Source: DASSUW01 sp963844205
GTDB lineage: Bacteria > Actinomycetota > Thermoleophilia > Solirubrobacterales > Solirubrobacteraceae
Assembly (NCBI GenBank): GCA_963844205.1
Contig: CAWJNK010000015.1
Location: 117,863-181,862 of the forward strand
Length of the DNA stretch: 64,000 nucleotides
Reading direction: 5' to 3'
Shown: in pieces, positions 17,593 to 25,069 of the stretch
Numbering within the stretch: position 1 is the first letter of the stretch
Layout of the letters: the number at the start of each line of letters is the position of its first letter
The notes under the pieces: model-generated
Databases searched by the model: none
Seen by the model: the letters and a program-made list of their open reading frames with translations, nothing else
What the model was told of the DNA's origin: nothing
Made by a program: the position numbers and the translations under genes

Positions 17593-19126
17593 GTCGGTTC
17601 GACGCCGCTTCTTTCCGTATCCCCTGCTCGAGGCGCTGCGTGGGGCGCCGGGCAGCCCGGCCTTCGAGCACGGGGACAGGAGCGTGTCGCGAGGTGAGCT
17701 CTTGGAGCTCGTCGGGCGGCTGGCATCCGCACTGCGTGCCGCCGGGCTTGGACCTGGCCGCGGCCTTGCTGTCAGCCTGGCCGTCTCCCCGGAGGCCTTC
17801 GCGGCGCAGATGGCCGCGCATGTGCTGGGCTGCCGTGTCGTGGGCGTACGGCCCGGTTACACGGCCGGGCAGCTCGCCCACGTCCTCGCCATGGACGTCG
17901 ACGCCCTCCTCGTCGACCGGTCGACCGCGACCTCTGAGCTGCTGACGGCCGCCGGTCGCACGCCCGTGCTGTCCCTGGCCGACCTGATGGCGGCGCGCTC
18001 CGAGGACGGCGGAGCGGAGCCGGTCATCACGGCTCGACCGGACGATGTCGCGTTCGTGGCCTTCACCAGTGGCAGCACCGGGAATCCCAAGGGCTGCGCG
18101 ATCACATACCGGGCGCTCACGGAGCACTGGGCCTGGCAGCCCCGCGTCTGGTCGCCGGTCGCCGCCGAGCTCGCCACCGCCTTCCGGCGCTACCTGCTGT
18201 TCGGCACGCTGTCCAGCCTCGTGGTGATCGAGTTCCTCGGCCCCTGCCTGCTCGGCGGCGGCACCGCGGTGATCCCCGAGGACGATCCGCGACCGCTCTT
18301 CCCGTACGCCATCGAACGCCACCGGATCACCGGGTCCATCATCACCGTGCCCCGGCTGTGCCAGATGCTCGACCTGCTCCGCGCGGAGCCGGCCGACGTG
18401 AGCAGCCTGCGCGCGCTGATGGTGTCCGGCTCGCCGCTCAGCCCGGACCGGCTGGCCGAGGCGACGGACCGGCTGGGTCCGGTCGTCTACCAGGGGTACG
18501 GGCAGACCGAGGTGGGCAACATCGCGATGCTCACCCCGGGCGACATCGCCGGCGGCCCGGACGCCCTGCTCGCTTCGACCGGGCGCCCGCACCCGCGGGT
18601 GGAGATCAGCGTGCGGGACGAGGCTGGGCGCGAGCTCGGCCCCGGCCACGACGGCGAGATCTTCGTGCGCTGCCCGTACCGGATGGAGGGCTACTGGGAC
18701 GACCCGGGGGAGACGGATGACGTCCTGCGGGACGGTTGGATCCGCACGCGGGACCTCGGCCATGTGGACGACAGGGGCTACCTCTACCTGGTCGGGCGCA
18801 CCCGCGACGTGGTCCTCGTCAACGCGATGGTCGTGTATGCGGGGCCGATCGAAAGGGTGCTGGCGAGCCATCCCGACGTCATCGACGCCTACGTGACGGG
18901 GGCGCCCGACGAGCGGACCGGGGAGGCGGTGCACGCCTTCGTCGTGCCCTCCGGCGATCGGACCTTCGACGGCGCGGTGTCGGCGGAGCTGGCCGCGCTG
19001 GTGCGCGCCCAGCTCGGGGAGGACAGCGTCCCGCAGACGATCACGGCGGTGCCCGGTGTGCCGGTCGCCGCCAGCGGCAAGCCCGACAAGCGGGCGCTGC
19101 TGCGGCTCGGCCGGATGACGGCCTGA
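17591..19126 (+). CDS. class I adenylate-forming enzyme (acyl-CoA synthetase-like)
   Basis: 511 aa from ATG 17591. The phosphate-binding loop (F-T-S-G-S-T-G-N-P-K-G) is near 186-196, the A5 motif Y-Q-G-Y-G-Q-T-E near 300, the hinge G-R-T-R-D near 415-420, and the catalytic C-terminal lysine in A-S-G-K-P-D-K-R-A-L near 500. It therefore adenylates a carboxylic acid, probably making an acyl-CoA; the acid is not predictable. A longer frame begins at 17498 but its first 31 residues lie antisense to the sulfotransferase and have no family similarity. There is no Shine-Dalgarno before 17591, so the mRNA may be leaderless. Confidence 0.82.
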   Translation: MSVRRRFFPYPLLEALRGAPGSPAFEHGDRSVSRGELLELVGRLASALRAAGLGPGRGLAVSLAVSPEAFAAQMAAHVLGCRVVGVRPGYTAGQLAHVLAMDVDALLVDRSTATSELLTAAGRTPVLSLADLMAARSEDGGAEPVITARPDDVAFVAFTSGSTGNPKGCAITYRALTEHWAWQPRVWSPVAAELATAFRRYLLFGTLSSLVVIEFLGPCLLGGGTAVIPEDDPRPLFPYAIERHRITGSIITVPRLCQMLDLLRAEPADVSSLRALMVSGSPLSPDRLAEATDRLGPVVYQGYGQTEVGNIAMLTPGDIAGGPDALLASTGRPHPRVEISVRDEAGRELGPGHDGEIFVRCPYRMEGYWDDPGETDDVLRDGWIRTRDLGHVDDRGYLYLVGRTRDVVLVNAMVVYAGPIERVLASHPDVIDAYVTGAPDERTGEAVHAFVVPSGDRTFDGAVSAELAALVRAQLGEDSVPQTITAVPGVPVAASGKPDKRALLRLGRMTA

Positions 19127-19194
19127 TCAGAGGCAGGGTCATACCCCGTCGCGAAAACACGGCCAGATCCAGGCCGTACCTGAATGGATCGACG

Positions 19195-19223
19195 GCGGCG
19201 GGCGCCACGCGGGCGCCCGCCGC
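19195..19223. terminator. Bidirectional terminator hairpin
   Basis: GCGGCGGGCGCC and GGCGCCCGCCGC form a 12-bp perfect stem with a 5-nt loop in the gap between two convergent genes (stops at 19126 and 19231). Confidence 0.7.
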
Positions 19224-19230
19224 TGCCGGC

Positions 19231-20799
19231 TCAGGTCGAGGGAGTCTTCTGCGGCCGTGGCAGCGCGAAGGCCGGGAGGTTGGAGTTGCCCCTGCCACGC
19301 CCGCCGGTGAGGATCGCGGTGCTCATCCCGAGCGTGATCGTGGCGTGCGCGGCGGCGTCGCTCATCTGCTCGAGCGCCGGGTTGCTGAGGTTCAGCAGGC
19401 CGTCGCAGCCGAGGTGGTAGCACGGGTCGTACTGCTGGCCCGCGACGCCGCCGAAGATCGCGGCCTGCTCCGGCGTCTTGATCCCTTCGGCTCCGGTGAA
19501 GAGGCCGCCCGCGGGGATCCCCGCCGCGATGAACGGGCCGTAGTCCGAGCGGCCGTCGAAGGCCGTGGGCTCGGTGGCGAGGCCCTGGCTCGCGAAGTAG
19601 TCGAGGAACAGGTCCTCGATCTGCGCCGAGCCCTCGGGTGCGCCGCCCGGCGGCGGCTCGGAGTCCGAGAGGTCCCCGTCGTAGACGAAGCGGACGAAGT
19701 TGGGCGAACCGATCATGTCGAAGTTCAGCATCGCCGCGATCCGGTCGCGCTGGGGCCCCGACAGCCCGGCGACGTAGGCCTCTGAGCCGAGCAGCCCGGA
19801 CTCCTCGGCGCTGAACCAGATGAAGCGGATCTTGTTGCGGACGGCGACCCCTTGGAGCTGCTCGGCGATCTCGAGGATCGCCGCCGAGCCCGAGCCGTTG
19901 TCGTTGATGCCGGCGCCGACGCCGACGCTGTCGAGATGGGCGCCCAGCACGATCACGTTGTCCGGATCGCCCCCCGGGGTCTCGGCGATCACGTTCCGGG
20001 TCGGGTAGTTCCCGGGCCGCCAGTTGATCCTGAAGCGGGCCGCGCGCCCGGTGTTGCCGTTCTCGACGCCGCCGGCGAGATCCGCTGCCGCGTCGTATGT
20101 CGCGGCCATGGAGGGGACGTCGATGCCGGTCACGTCGAACCACAGCGGCACGGTCCGTCCGGGCTGGCCCTCGTTGAAGAGGATCATGCCGCCGGCCCCG
20201 GACCGGTTCGCGAGCTTGAACTTCATCGCGAAGGTGCACGTGCCGCGCTGGACGAGCGCGATGGCGCCGGCGGGCATCCCGTTGTAATCGGAGGACTGGC
20301 AGCCGCTGGTGTTGCTGTTGACCGGAGCCGCGGGATCGAAGTTGAGGTCGATCGCCCACACGGGAGCGGCGATGTCGGTCGACCGCGAGTTGTACATCGA
20401 CCCGAAGTCGCCGCCGAGCGATGCGCCGGCGATCCCGGGCACGTAGGCCTTGGCCGGGGCACCGGACACCACGGCCAGCAGAGGCGGCGTGAAGTCGGCG
20501 AGGAAGTCCAGGTCGTAGTTGAAGTTGTGGAACGACACGTTGAGCCCCGCACGGGCCGCTCGCTCGGCGACGTACTGGGCCGAGCCGTTGTGCCCCGGCG
20601 CGCCTGCGAGCCGGTTCCCGCTCCCCGCGTCGGAGATGACCTGGAACGCCCGCTGGTGCTCGAGGATCCCCGCGGTCGTGACCGCGGCGCGGAGCTTCTC
20701 CGAGTTGTTGTTGTTGGGGTCGGCGGCGGCCACGCCACCCGTCGCCGACAGCACGAGCAGCGCCACGACACTCGCGTAGCCGAGCTTGCTCCACCTCAT
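19231..20799 (-). CDS. secreted M28 family aminopeptidase with PA domain
   Basis: 522 aa, ATG with GGAGGAG upstream and a clear signal peptide (residues 1-25). A protease-associated domain spans about 150-255. Zinc ligands of the M28 co-catalytic centre are visible: the His in A-H-L-D-S-V (about 288), the bridging Asp in I-N-D-N-G-S-G (about 300), the E-E pair in F-S-A-E-E-S-G (about 332), an Asp in N-F-D-M-I-G-S, and the distal His in P-C-Y-H-L-G-C-D. Similar enzymes from Streptomyces release N-terminal residues from peptides outside the cell. With the M36 endopeptidase this makes a pair able to break down external protein. Confidence 0.9.
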   Translation of the reverse strand: MRWSKLGYASVVALLVLSATGGVAAADPNNNNSEKLRAAVTTAGILEHQRAFQVISDAGSGNRLAGAPGHNGSAQYVAERAARAGLNVSFHNFNYDLDFLADFTPPLLAVVSGAPAKAYVPGIAGASLGGDFGSMYNSRSTDIAAPVWAIDLNFDPAAPVNSNTSGCQSSDYNGMPAGAIALVQRGTCTFAMKFKLANRSGAGGMILFNEGQPGRTVPLWFDVTGIDVPSMAATYDAAADLAGGVENGNTGRAARFRINWRPGNYPTRNVIAETPGGDPDNVIVLGAHLDSVGVGAGINDNGSGSAAILEIAEQLQGVAVRNKIRFIWFSAEESGLLGSEAYVAGLSGPQRDRIAAMLNFDMIGSPNFVRFVYDGDLSDSEPPPGGAPEGSAQIEDLFLDYFASQGLATEPTAFDGRSDYGPFIAAGIPAGGLFTGAEGIKTPEQAAIFGGVAGQQYDPCYHLGCDGLLNLSNPALEQMSDAAAHATITLGMSTAILTGGRGRGNSNLPAFALPRPQKTPST

Positions 20800-20955
20800 C
20801 GCCTCTCCTCCTCCACGGATGTCACGCCGGGTCTCTCACGCGACTATCACGCCTGCGGAGCAGCAGTGTCAACGCCGAGCCTCGTCAGGCGGACGACATG
20901 GGAGCCCTCGAAAACCTCGGGTCGTCGCCGTCCGGCGCTGATCTCGTAATCGACC

Positions 20956-21144
20956 TCAGAGATGGGCGAGCTTGTCCGGGTTCCTCACGATCCTCACGGT
21001 CTCGATGCGTCCCTCGACGACATCCACCGTGAGGGCGTCCCGGACCCGGGGCTCGCCCTGCCGGCCGGCACCGACCCGGTTGCGCTCGAGGACGCCGATC
21101 ATCAGGGTGGCGAGCTGCTTCGCGTCGAGGTCTCCCGCCTTCAC
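20956..21144 (-). pseudogene. ECF sigma factor (SigJ-type) C-terminal remnant
   Basis: A 62-codon frame whose last 25 residues (V-V-E-G-R-I-E-T-V-R-I-V-R-N-P-D-K-L) match the end of the SnoaL-like C-terminal domain of SigJ/ECF41-type sigma factors, which close with V-R/V-N-P-D-K-L. The sigma2 and sigma4 regions are absent. The GTG start overlaps the stop of the YceI remnant (GTGA), so the two could be co-translated, but both look like degraded pieces. The 156 bp between here and the peptidase start at 20799 hold nothing recognisable. Confidence 0.5.
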
Positions 21145-21489
21145 GTATCACGGACCAGCCGGCCCCTGACGATCAGCGTGCTGGGCGTGCCGATCATGCC
21201 CAGCGCGTTCCACGTCATGCCGAGCACCCGCTGGTCGGCGACGGTGACGGCCTCGACCTCGAGCTCGTCGCCGGCGCGCCGCAGGCTGGCGTCGACCTCC
21301 AGCGGCATGCTCGCGCCGCGGGCGTGCAGGTGGCCGCGGACCGCGAGCCGCTCGCCCTCCAGCGCCGCGCTCTCGGACACGAAGCGGACGTACGGATGCT
21401 GCTCGACGCCGAAGAAGTCCGGCGAGCGGAGGATCGATCCGCCAGGTCGTCTTCTCGATGCCGACGGAGTCGGCCGTGTGCGTGCTCAT
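21141..21489 (-). pseudogene. YceI family protein, internally deleted and frameshifted
   Basis: From ATG 21489 the first 19 codons read V-G-I-E-K-T-T-W-R-I-D-P, the usual YceI N-terminus. Directly afterwards the family resumes in another frame with L-R-S-P-D-F-F-G-V-E-Q-H-P-Y-V-R-F, which normally lies about 60 residues further on, and continues to the normal C-terminus at 21141. About 180 bp of the lipocalin-like barrel is therefore missing and the two parts are out of frame. YceI proteins bind polyisoprenoid-like lipids; this copy cannot make a complete barrel. Confidence 0.75.
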
Positions 21490-21534
21490 GGAAGGTCTGA
21501 CAGCGCAGCGGCCGGCCTGTGACAGCTCGGACGG

Positions 21535-23499
21535 CTATGCGCCGGTCGTGACGCCCGCGAAGTCCGCCTCGAGCGTGAGGCGCCCCTGCTTGCGCAGCTC
21601 CTGCGCGACGGCCCGCAGCAGCTGCCGCATGCCGATCGGGGCGTCCTCGTCGGCGGCCAGGAACGCCGCCGTGACCGAGCAGTTGCGGATCGACCCGCCC
21701 GTGAGCCGGAACCGGTCGCCTAGGAGGTCGAGCTCGACGTCGTCCGCCAGCGGCGCCTCGGGCGGCACCAGCCCGCGCCAGAGCCGGCGCCGGTCGGCAG
21801 CTTCCGGGAACGGGAACTCGACGAGGATGTCGAGCCGGCGCAGGAAGGCGTCGTCCATGTTGCTGCGCAGGTTCGTCGTGAGGATGACGCCGCCGGCGTA
21901 CGCCTCCATCCGCTGCAGCAGGTAGGCGACCTCGATGTTCGCGTAGCGGTCGTGCGCGTCCTTGACCTCCGAGCGCTTGCCGAAGAGCGCGTCGGCCTCG
22001 TCGAAGAGCAGGAGGGCGTTCGACCCCTCGGCGGCATCGAAGATGCGGTCGAGGTTCTGCTCGGTCTCGCCGACGTACTTCGAGACGACCGTGGCGAGGT
22101 CGACCCGGAACAGGTCCAGCCCGAGGTCGCCGGCGATGACGCCGGCCGCCATCGTCTTCCCCGTGCCCGACTCGCCCGCGAAGAGGACCTTCAGGCCCTG
22201 TCCGCCGGCGATGGTGCGCTCGTAGCCCCACTCCGAGAGCACGAGGTCGCGGTGGCGCAGGAAGGCCGCGACCGACCGCAGGAGCTCGAGCGGCCCCGCG
22301 GGCAGCACCAGGTCGTTCCAGCCGGCGCGCGGCTCGACCCGCACGGCCAGCGCGCCCAGGCGCGTCCGCGAGGCATCGCGGGCCCCGCGCTCGAGGTCCG
22401 CCGCGACGGGCGGCCCGTTTCCGCGCGCGCGAGCCGACGCGTCCGCCACGTCCGCGGCGTGGGCGATCTGCGCCATGCTCAGCCGGAACCGCGCGGCGAC
22501 ACCGTCGACGTCGGCGCCGGGCGCGTGCGCCCGCCACAGCTCCCGGCGCTCGGCGAGCGTCGGCTCGGGCATGGCGACGGTGAGCGCGCGCAGTCCCGGG
22601 ATCGACGCCGTCGCGTCGGGCCGTCGCGCGCACAGCAGCACGCGGCGTCCCTGCTCGGCGATGTAGGCCGCCACGCCGGCGCGGTCGTCCGCGGCGAGGT
22701 CGTCGAGCTCGAAGCACACGGCGGCGCCGGCCAGCGCTGCCCGCAGGCATGCCGCGGCGGCGTCCTCGGTAGCCGTGGCGTCGCGTGCGGGCACGACGAG
22801 CACCGGGCCGCCCCGCGCGGCGGCGAGCAGCTCCGGGGCGTCGGCGCCGAGCGCGAGCAGCGGGACGCCGAGTCTCGGATCGCCGAGCGCCGTGCGGAGC
22901 TGCGCGACGGCGCCGGCCCGGCCGGGGTCGGTCGCGGACGGGTGGACGAGCCGGTCGCCACGGGGAGAAGCGGCCAGCCCGACGCCGAGCAGATGACTCG
23001 CGAGGTGCTCGTCGACCCTCACGAGCCGCTCGGCGACCGGCGTCGTCGCTTCGCCGTCGAGCAGCCGCACAGCGCCCGCCCGGCGCAACGGCGCGTCCGC
23101 GGCGAAGCGTGCGATCACCGCGTCCGATCCTGCCGCGTCCTCCGCGAGCAGCCGGGCGGCAAGCCGCGGGCTCACGAGCCGCTTCGTGACGTCGTCGTGG
23201 AGGTACGCGAGCAGCCGGCCGAAGCGGGGGTCCAGCTCCGGCGCCGCGCACAGCGCGAGGACCGGGAGGTCGAGCCCGTCCAGGCCGAGCAGCGCGCCGG
23301 CCGCCGCGATCCGCTCGTCGGCGCCGTCGGCGGCGGGCCTGGCGGCGAGGGCGAGTGCGGCTTCGTCGGAGACGTACAGCCCGCGGAACGGGTCGGTCGG
23401 GTGCGGGTCGGTCGCCGCGACGGCGGCCACCGCGAGGCTCACACGCTCCGCCACGGCGGCGAACACGGCCGCCGGGGACTCAGTCGCCACCGAGCTCAC
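21535..23499 (-). CDS. eCIS-associated AAA+ ATPase (Afp15/Pvc15-like)
   Basis: 654 aa, GTG start overlapping the DUF4157 gene by 20 nt. The C-terminal half is a classic AAA+ module: Walker A G-E-S-G-T-G-K-T near 440, Walker B L-L-L-F-D-E-A-D near 498, a sensor-1 T-T-N and arginine-finger-like R-R-L-D. The N-terminal 380 residues are an Ala-rich domain that often precedes this module. AAA+ ATPases of this architecture are a core marker of extracellular contractile injection systems, where they help assembly or cargo loading. It is the last gene of the locus in the direction of transcription. Confidence 0.88.
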   Translation of the reverse strand: MSSVATESPAAVFAAVAERVSLAVAAVAATDPHPTDPFRGLYVSDEAALALAARPAADGADERIAAAGALLGLDGLDLPVLALCAAPELDPRFGRLLAYLHDDVTKRLVSPRLAARLLAEDAAGSDAVIARFAADAPLRRAGAVRLLDGEATTPVAERLVRVDEHLASHLLGVGLAASPRGDRLVHPSATDPGRAGAVAQLRTALGDPRLGVPLLALGADAPELLAAARGGPVLVVPARDATATEDAAAACLRAALAGAAVCFELDDLAADDRAGVAAYIAEQGRRVLLCARRPDATASIPGLRALTVAMPEPTLAERRELWRAHAPGADVDGVAARFRLSMAQIAHAADVADASARARGNGPPVAADLERGARDASRTRLGALAVRVEPRAGWNDLVLPAGPLELLRSVAAFLRHRDLVLSEWGYERTIAGGQGLKVLFAGESGTGKTMAAGVIAGDLGLDLFRVDLATVVSKYVGETEQNLDRIFDAAEGSNALLLFDEADALFGKRSEVKDAHDRYANIEVAYLLQRMEAYAGGVILTTNLRSNMDDAFLRRLDILVEFPFPEAADRRRLWRGLVPPEAPLADDVELDLLGDRFRLTGGSIRNCSVTAAFLAADEDAPIGMRQLLRAVAQELRKQGRLTLEADFAGVTTGA

Positions 23500-24022
23500 G
23501 GGCCGTCGCCTCGGCCTCGACCTCGAGCTCTCCGCCCGGGTCGGTGACGGTGAGCGGGCCGGTCACCGGGGCGCCGCGCTGCTGGGCGACGTGGGTGAGC
23601 TCGTGGGCGAGCAGCTCATCGCCCGTCGTGGTGGCGGGCCGGTACTCGCCGCGCGCGAAGAAGATGTCCGCTCCGGTCGTGAAGGCTAGGGCCGACACCG
23701 ACCGGGCGAGCGCGTCCGCGCGCTCGTCGGTGTGCACGCGGACGTCGGTCAGCGGATCGTCGAGCGCCCCGCCGACGCGCTCGCGCACCTGCGAGTCGAG
23801 CGCGCCGCCGTGCCCGCGAGCGGCCCCGATGGCGGCCTCGACGTCAGGATGCACCCGTCCGCCCGGAAGAATCCCGGATCCGGGCTCGGCGAAGCGCGCG
23901 AACGCGCTGTTGCCGATGTTCGAGGCCACCTCGCGCAGGCCGCCGGCGTGCGTCCGCGGCGACTGGAGCCGCGGGTCGGCCGCCTGCTCGTGCCGCCGCT
24001 CCTGCTTGCGCGCGTCGGCCAT
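23480..24022 (-). CDS. DUF4157 domain protein of the eCIS locus
   Basis: 180 aa from ATG 24022, which shares its A with the stop of the response regulator (TGATG). Residues of about 85-150 form the DUF4157 domain, with D-P-L-T-D-V-R-V-H-T and the zinc-like H-E-L-T-H-V-A-Q-Q motif. It ends with D-P-G-G-E-L-E-V-E-A-E-A, similar to the P-G-D-x-x-E-x-E-A-D tail common in eCIS cargo. The N-terminus has S-N-I-G-N-S-A-F-A, resembling the G-N-x-A signature of cargo proteins. Unlike many DUF4157 proteins it carries no toxin domain, so it may be a free-standing leader, chaperone or protease. Confidence 0.85.
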   Translation of the reverse strand: MADARKQERRHEQAADPRLQSPRTHAGGLREVASNIGNSAFARFAEPGSGILPGGRVHPDVEAAIGAARGHGGALDSQVRERVGGALDDPLTDVRVHTDERADALARSVSALAFTTGADIFFARGEYRPATTTGDELLAHELTHVAQQRGAPVTGPLTVTDPGGELEVEAEATARELGGD

Positions 24023-24645
24023 CAGATGAGACCGGCCCGAACGGCGTGGGCCACGGCGTGGGAGCGCGTGCGCGCGCCCAGCTTGGTTACCACGTCGTGC
24101 AGCACGTTCTTGACGGTGCGCTCGCTGTAGCAGAGCTCCGCGGCGACCTCCCGCGTCGCGTGGCCGTCGGCGATCAGCCGGAGGACCTGCTCCTCGCGGT
24201 TGGTCAGCTGCGACGTGCGGGCGTCGCCGGCGCGCACGGCGACGAGCAGCCCGCTCAGCAGCTCCGAGGGCAGCACGCCGGCGCCCTGCAACGTCGCGCA
24301 CACGTTCGCCTCGAGGCTCTCGGGCGACAGCGTGTCCTTGCGCAGCACGCCGACGGCGCCGGCCTCCATCGTGGCCAGGATGTCCGGCTGCTGCCAGCTC
24401 GAGGCGCAGGCGAGCAGCCTGGCCTTGCCCGCCTCATGTGCCTTGCGGATGAACGCGAGTGAGCCGGCGGCCGCGGCGTCGACAATGACGAGGTCGCTCG
24501 TCGCCAGATCGGGATGGCGCCAGGCGGCGTCCACGCTGCCGACGCCCGTCACCCGCCCGACGAACTCGAGCTCCTCCAAGCATGTCGCCAACCCCAGGCG
24601 GAAGATCGCGTGGGGATCGACGATGAAGACCGCTACGTGGCCCAC
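24022..24645 (-). CDS. NarL/FixJ-type response regulator (LuxR HTH) in the eCIS locus
   Basis: 207 aa from GTG 24645, preferred over GTG 24681 because AAAGGAG lies 4 nt upstream of it and the receiver fold starts at once (V-A-V-F-I-V-D-P-H-A-I-F-R-L-G). The receiver keeps the phosphoacceptor position in D-L-V-I-V-D-A and the K of L-R-K-D. Residues of about 140-200 are a LuxR/GerE helix-turn-helix (L-T-N-R-E-E-Q-V-L-R-L-I-A; E-R-T-V-K-N-V-L). No partner kinase is adjacent. It is likely the local regulator of the eCIS genes, or autoregulated through the inverted repeat over its leader. Confidence 0.85.
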   Translation of the reverse strand: MGHVAVFIVDPHAIFRLGLATCLEELEFVGRVTGVGSVDAAWRHPDLATSDLVIVDAAAAGSLAFIRKAHEAGKARLLACASSWQQPDILATMEAGAVGVLRKDTLSPESLEANVCATLQGAGVLPSELLSGLLVAVRAGDARTSQLTNREEQVLRLIADGHATREVAAELCYSERTVKNVLHDVVTKLGARTRSHAVAHAVRAGLI

Positions 24646-24653
24646 TCCGCTCC

Positions 24654-24674
24654 TTTCCGCCGTATTAGCGGAAA
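24654..24674 (-). promoter_or_regulatory. Inverted repeat in the response-regulator leader
   Basis: TTTCCGC, 7-nt spacer CGTATTA, GCGGAAA. It lies in the 5' region of the regulator, 9 nt from the preferred start at 24645 and touching its ribosome binding site. A TAGTAT -10 candidate on the same strand is at 24699-24704. The repeat could be an operator for autoregulation or an RNA hairpin masking the ribosome site. Confidence 0.4.
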
Positions 24675-24733
24675 TCGCCACACCAATGCGTAAGTCCGAT
24701 ACTAGTTAGACCGTCCCCTCGTATGCAACCGGT

Positions 24734-25069
24734 GTGACACCCATCCTCACATCCCAGGCGGTGGTGACCTGCGCCCACGGCGGACAGGTCATGCTCATAC
24801 CGCGGCAGACGACCGTCCTCATCCTCGGAGCTCCGGTGATGTGCGTGCCGGATCTGATCGGGGCGCCGATCGTGGGGTGCGCCCAGCCCCCCTCGCCCGC
24901 CACGAAGCCGTGCACCACGGTGGTCGCGGTTCTGCCGGGCTCGTGGTCGCTCAAGGTCCTCGTCGGCGGGCGCCCGGTGTACCTGGCGTCGCTAAGCGGT
25001 CAGACGGACGGCGTGCCGCCGTCGCCGATCATGGTGGCGTTCCCAGGCCAGACGCTCGTGCAGGGCTGA
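24734..25069 (+). CDS. PAAR-like spike-tip protein of the eCIS
   Basis: 111 aa, GTG start. The sequence alternates short beta segments with conserved Gly, Pro and Cys: T-C-A-H-G-G-Q-V near the N-terminus, M-C-V-P-D, I-V-G-C-A-Q, K-P-C-T-T, then V-G-G-R-P-V and G-Q-T-D-G. This is the pattern of PAAR-like caps that sharpen the VgrG spike. It is the only particle gene on the plus strand, divergent from the response regulator, and its 3' end overlaps the convergent membrane-protein gene by 41 bp. No separate Shine-Dalgarno is visible. Confidence 0.7.
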   Translation: MTPILTSQAVVTCAHGGQVMLIPRQTTVLILGAPVMCVPDLIGAPIVGCAQPPSPATKPCTTVVAVLPGSWSLKVLVGGRPVYLASLSGQTDGVPPSPIMVAFPGQTLVQG

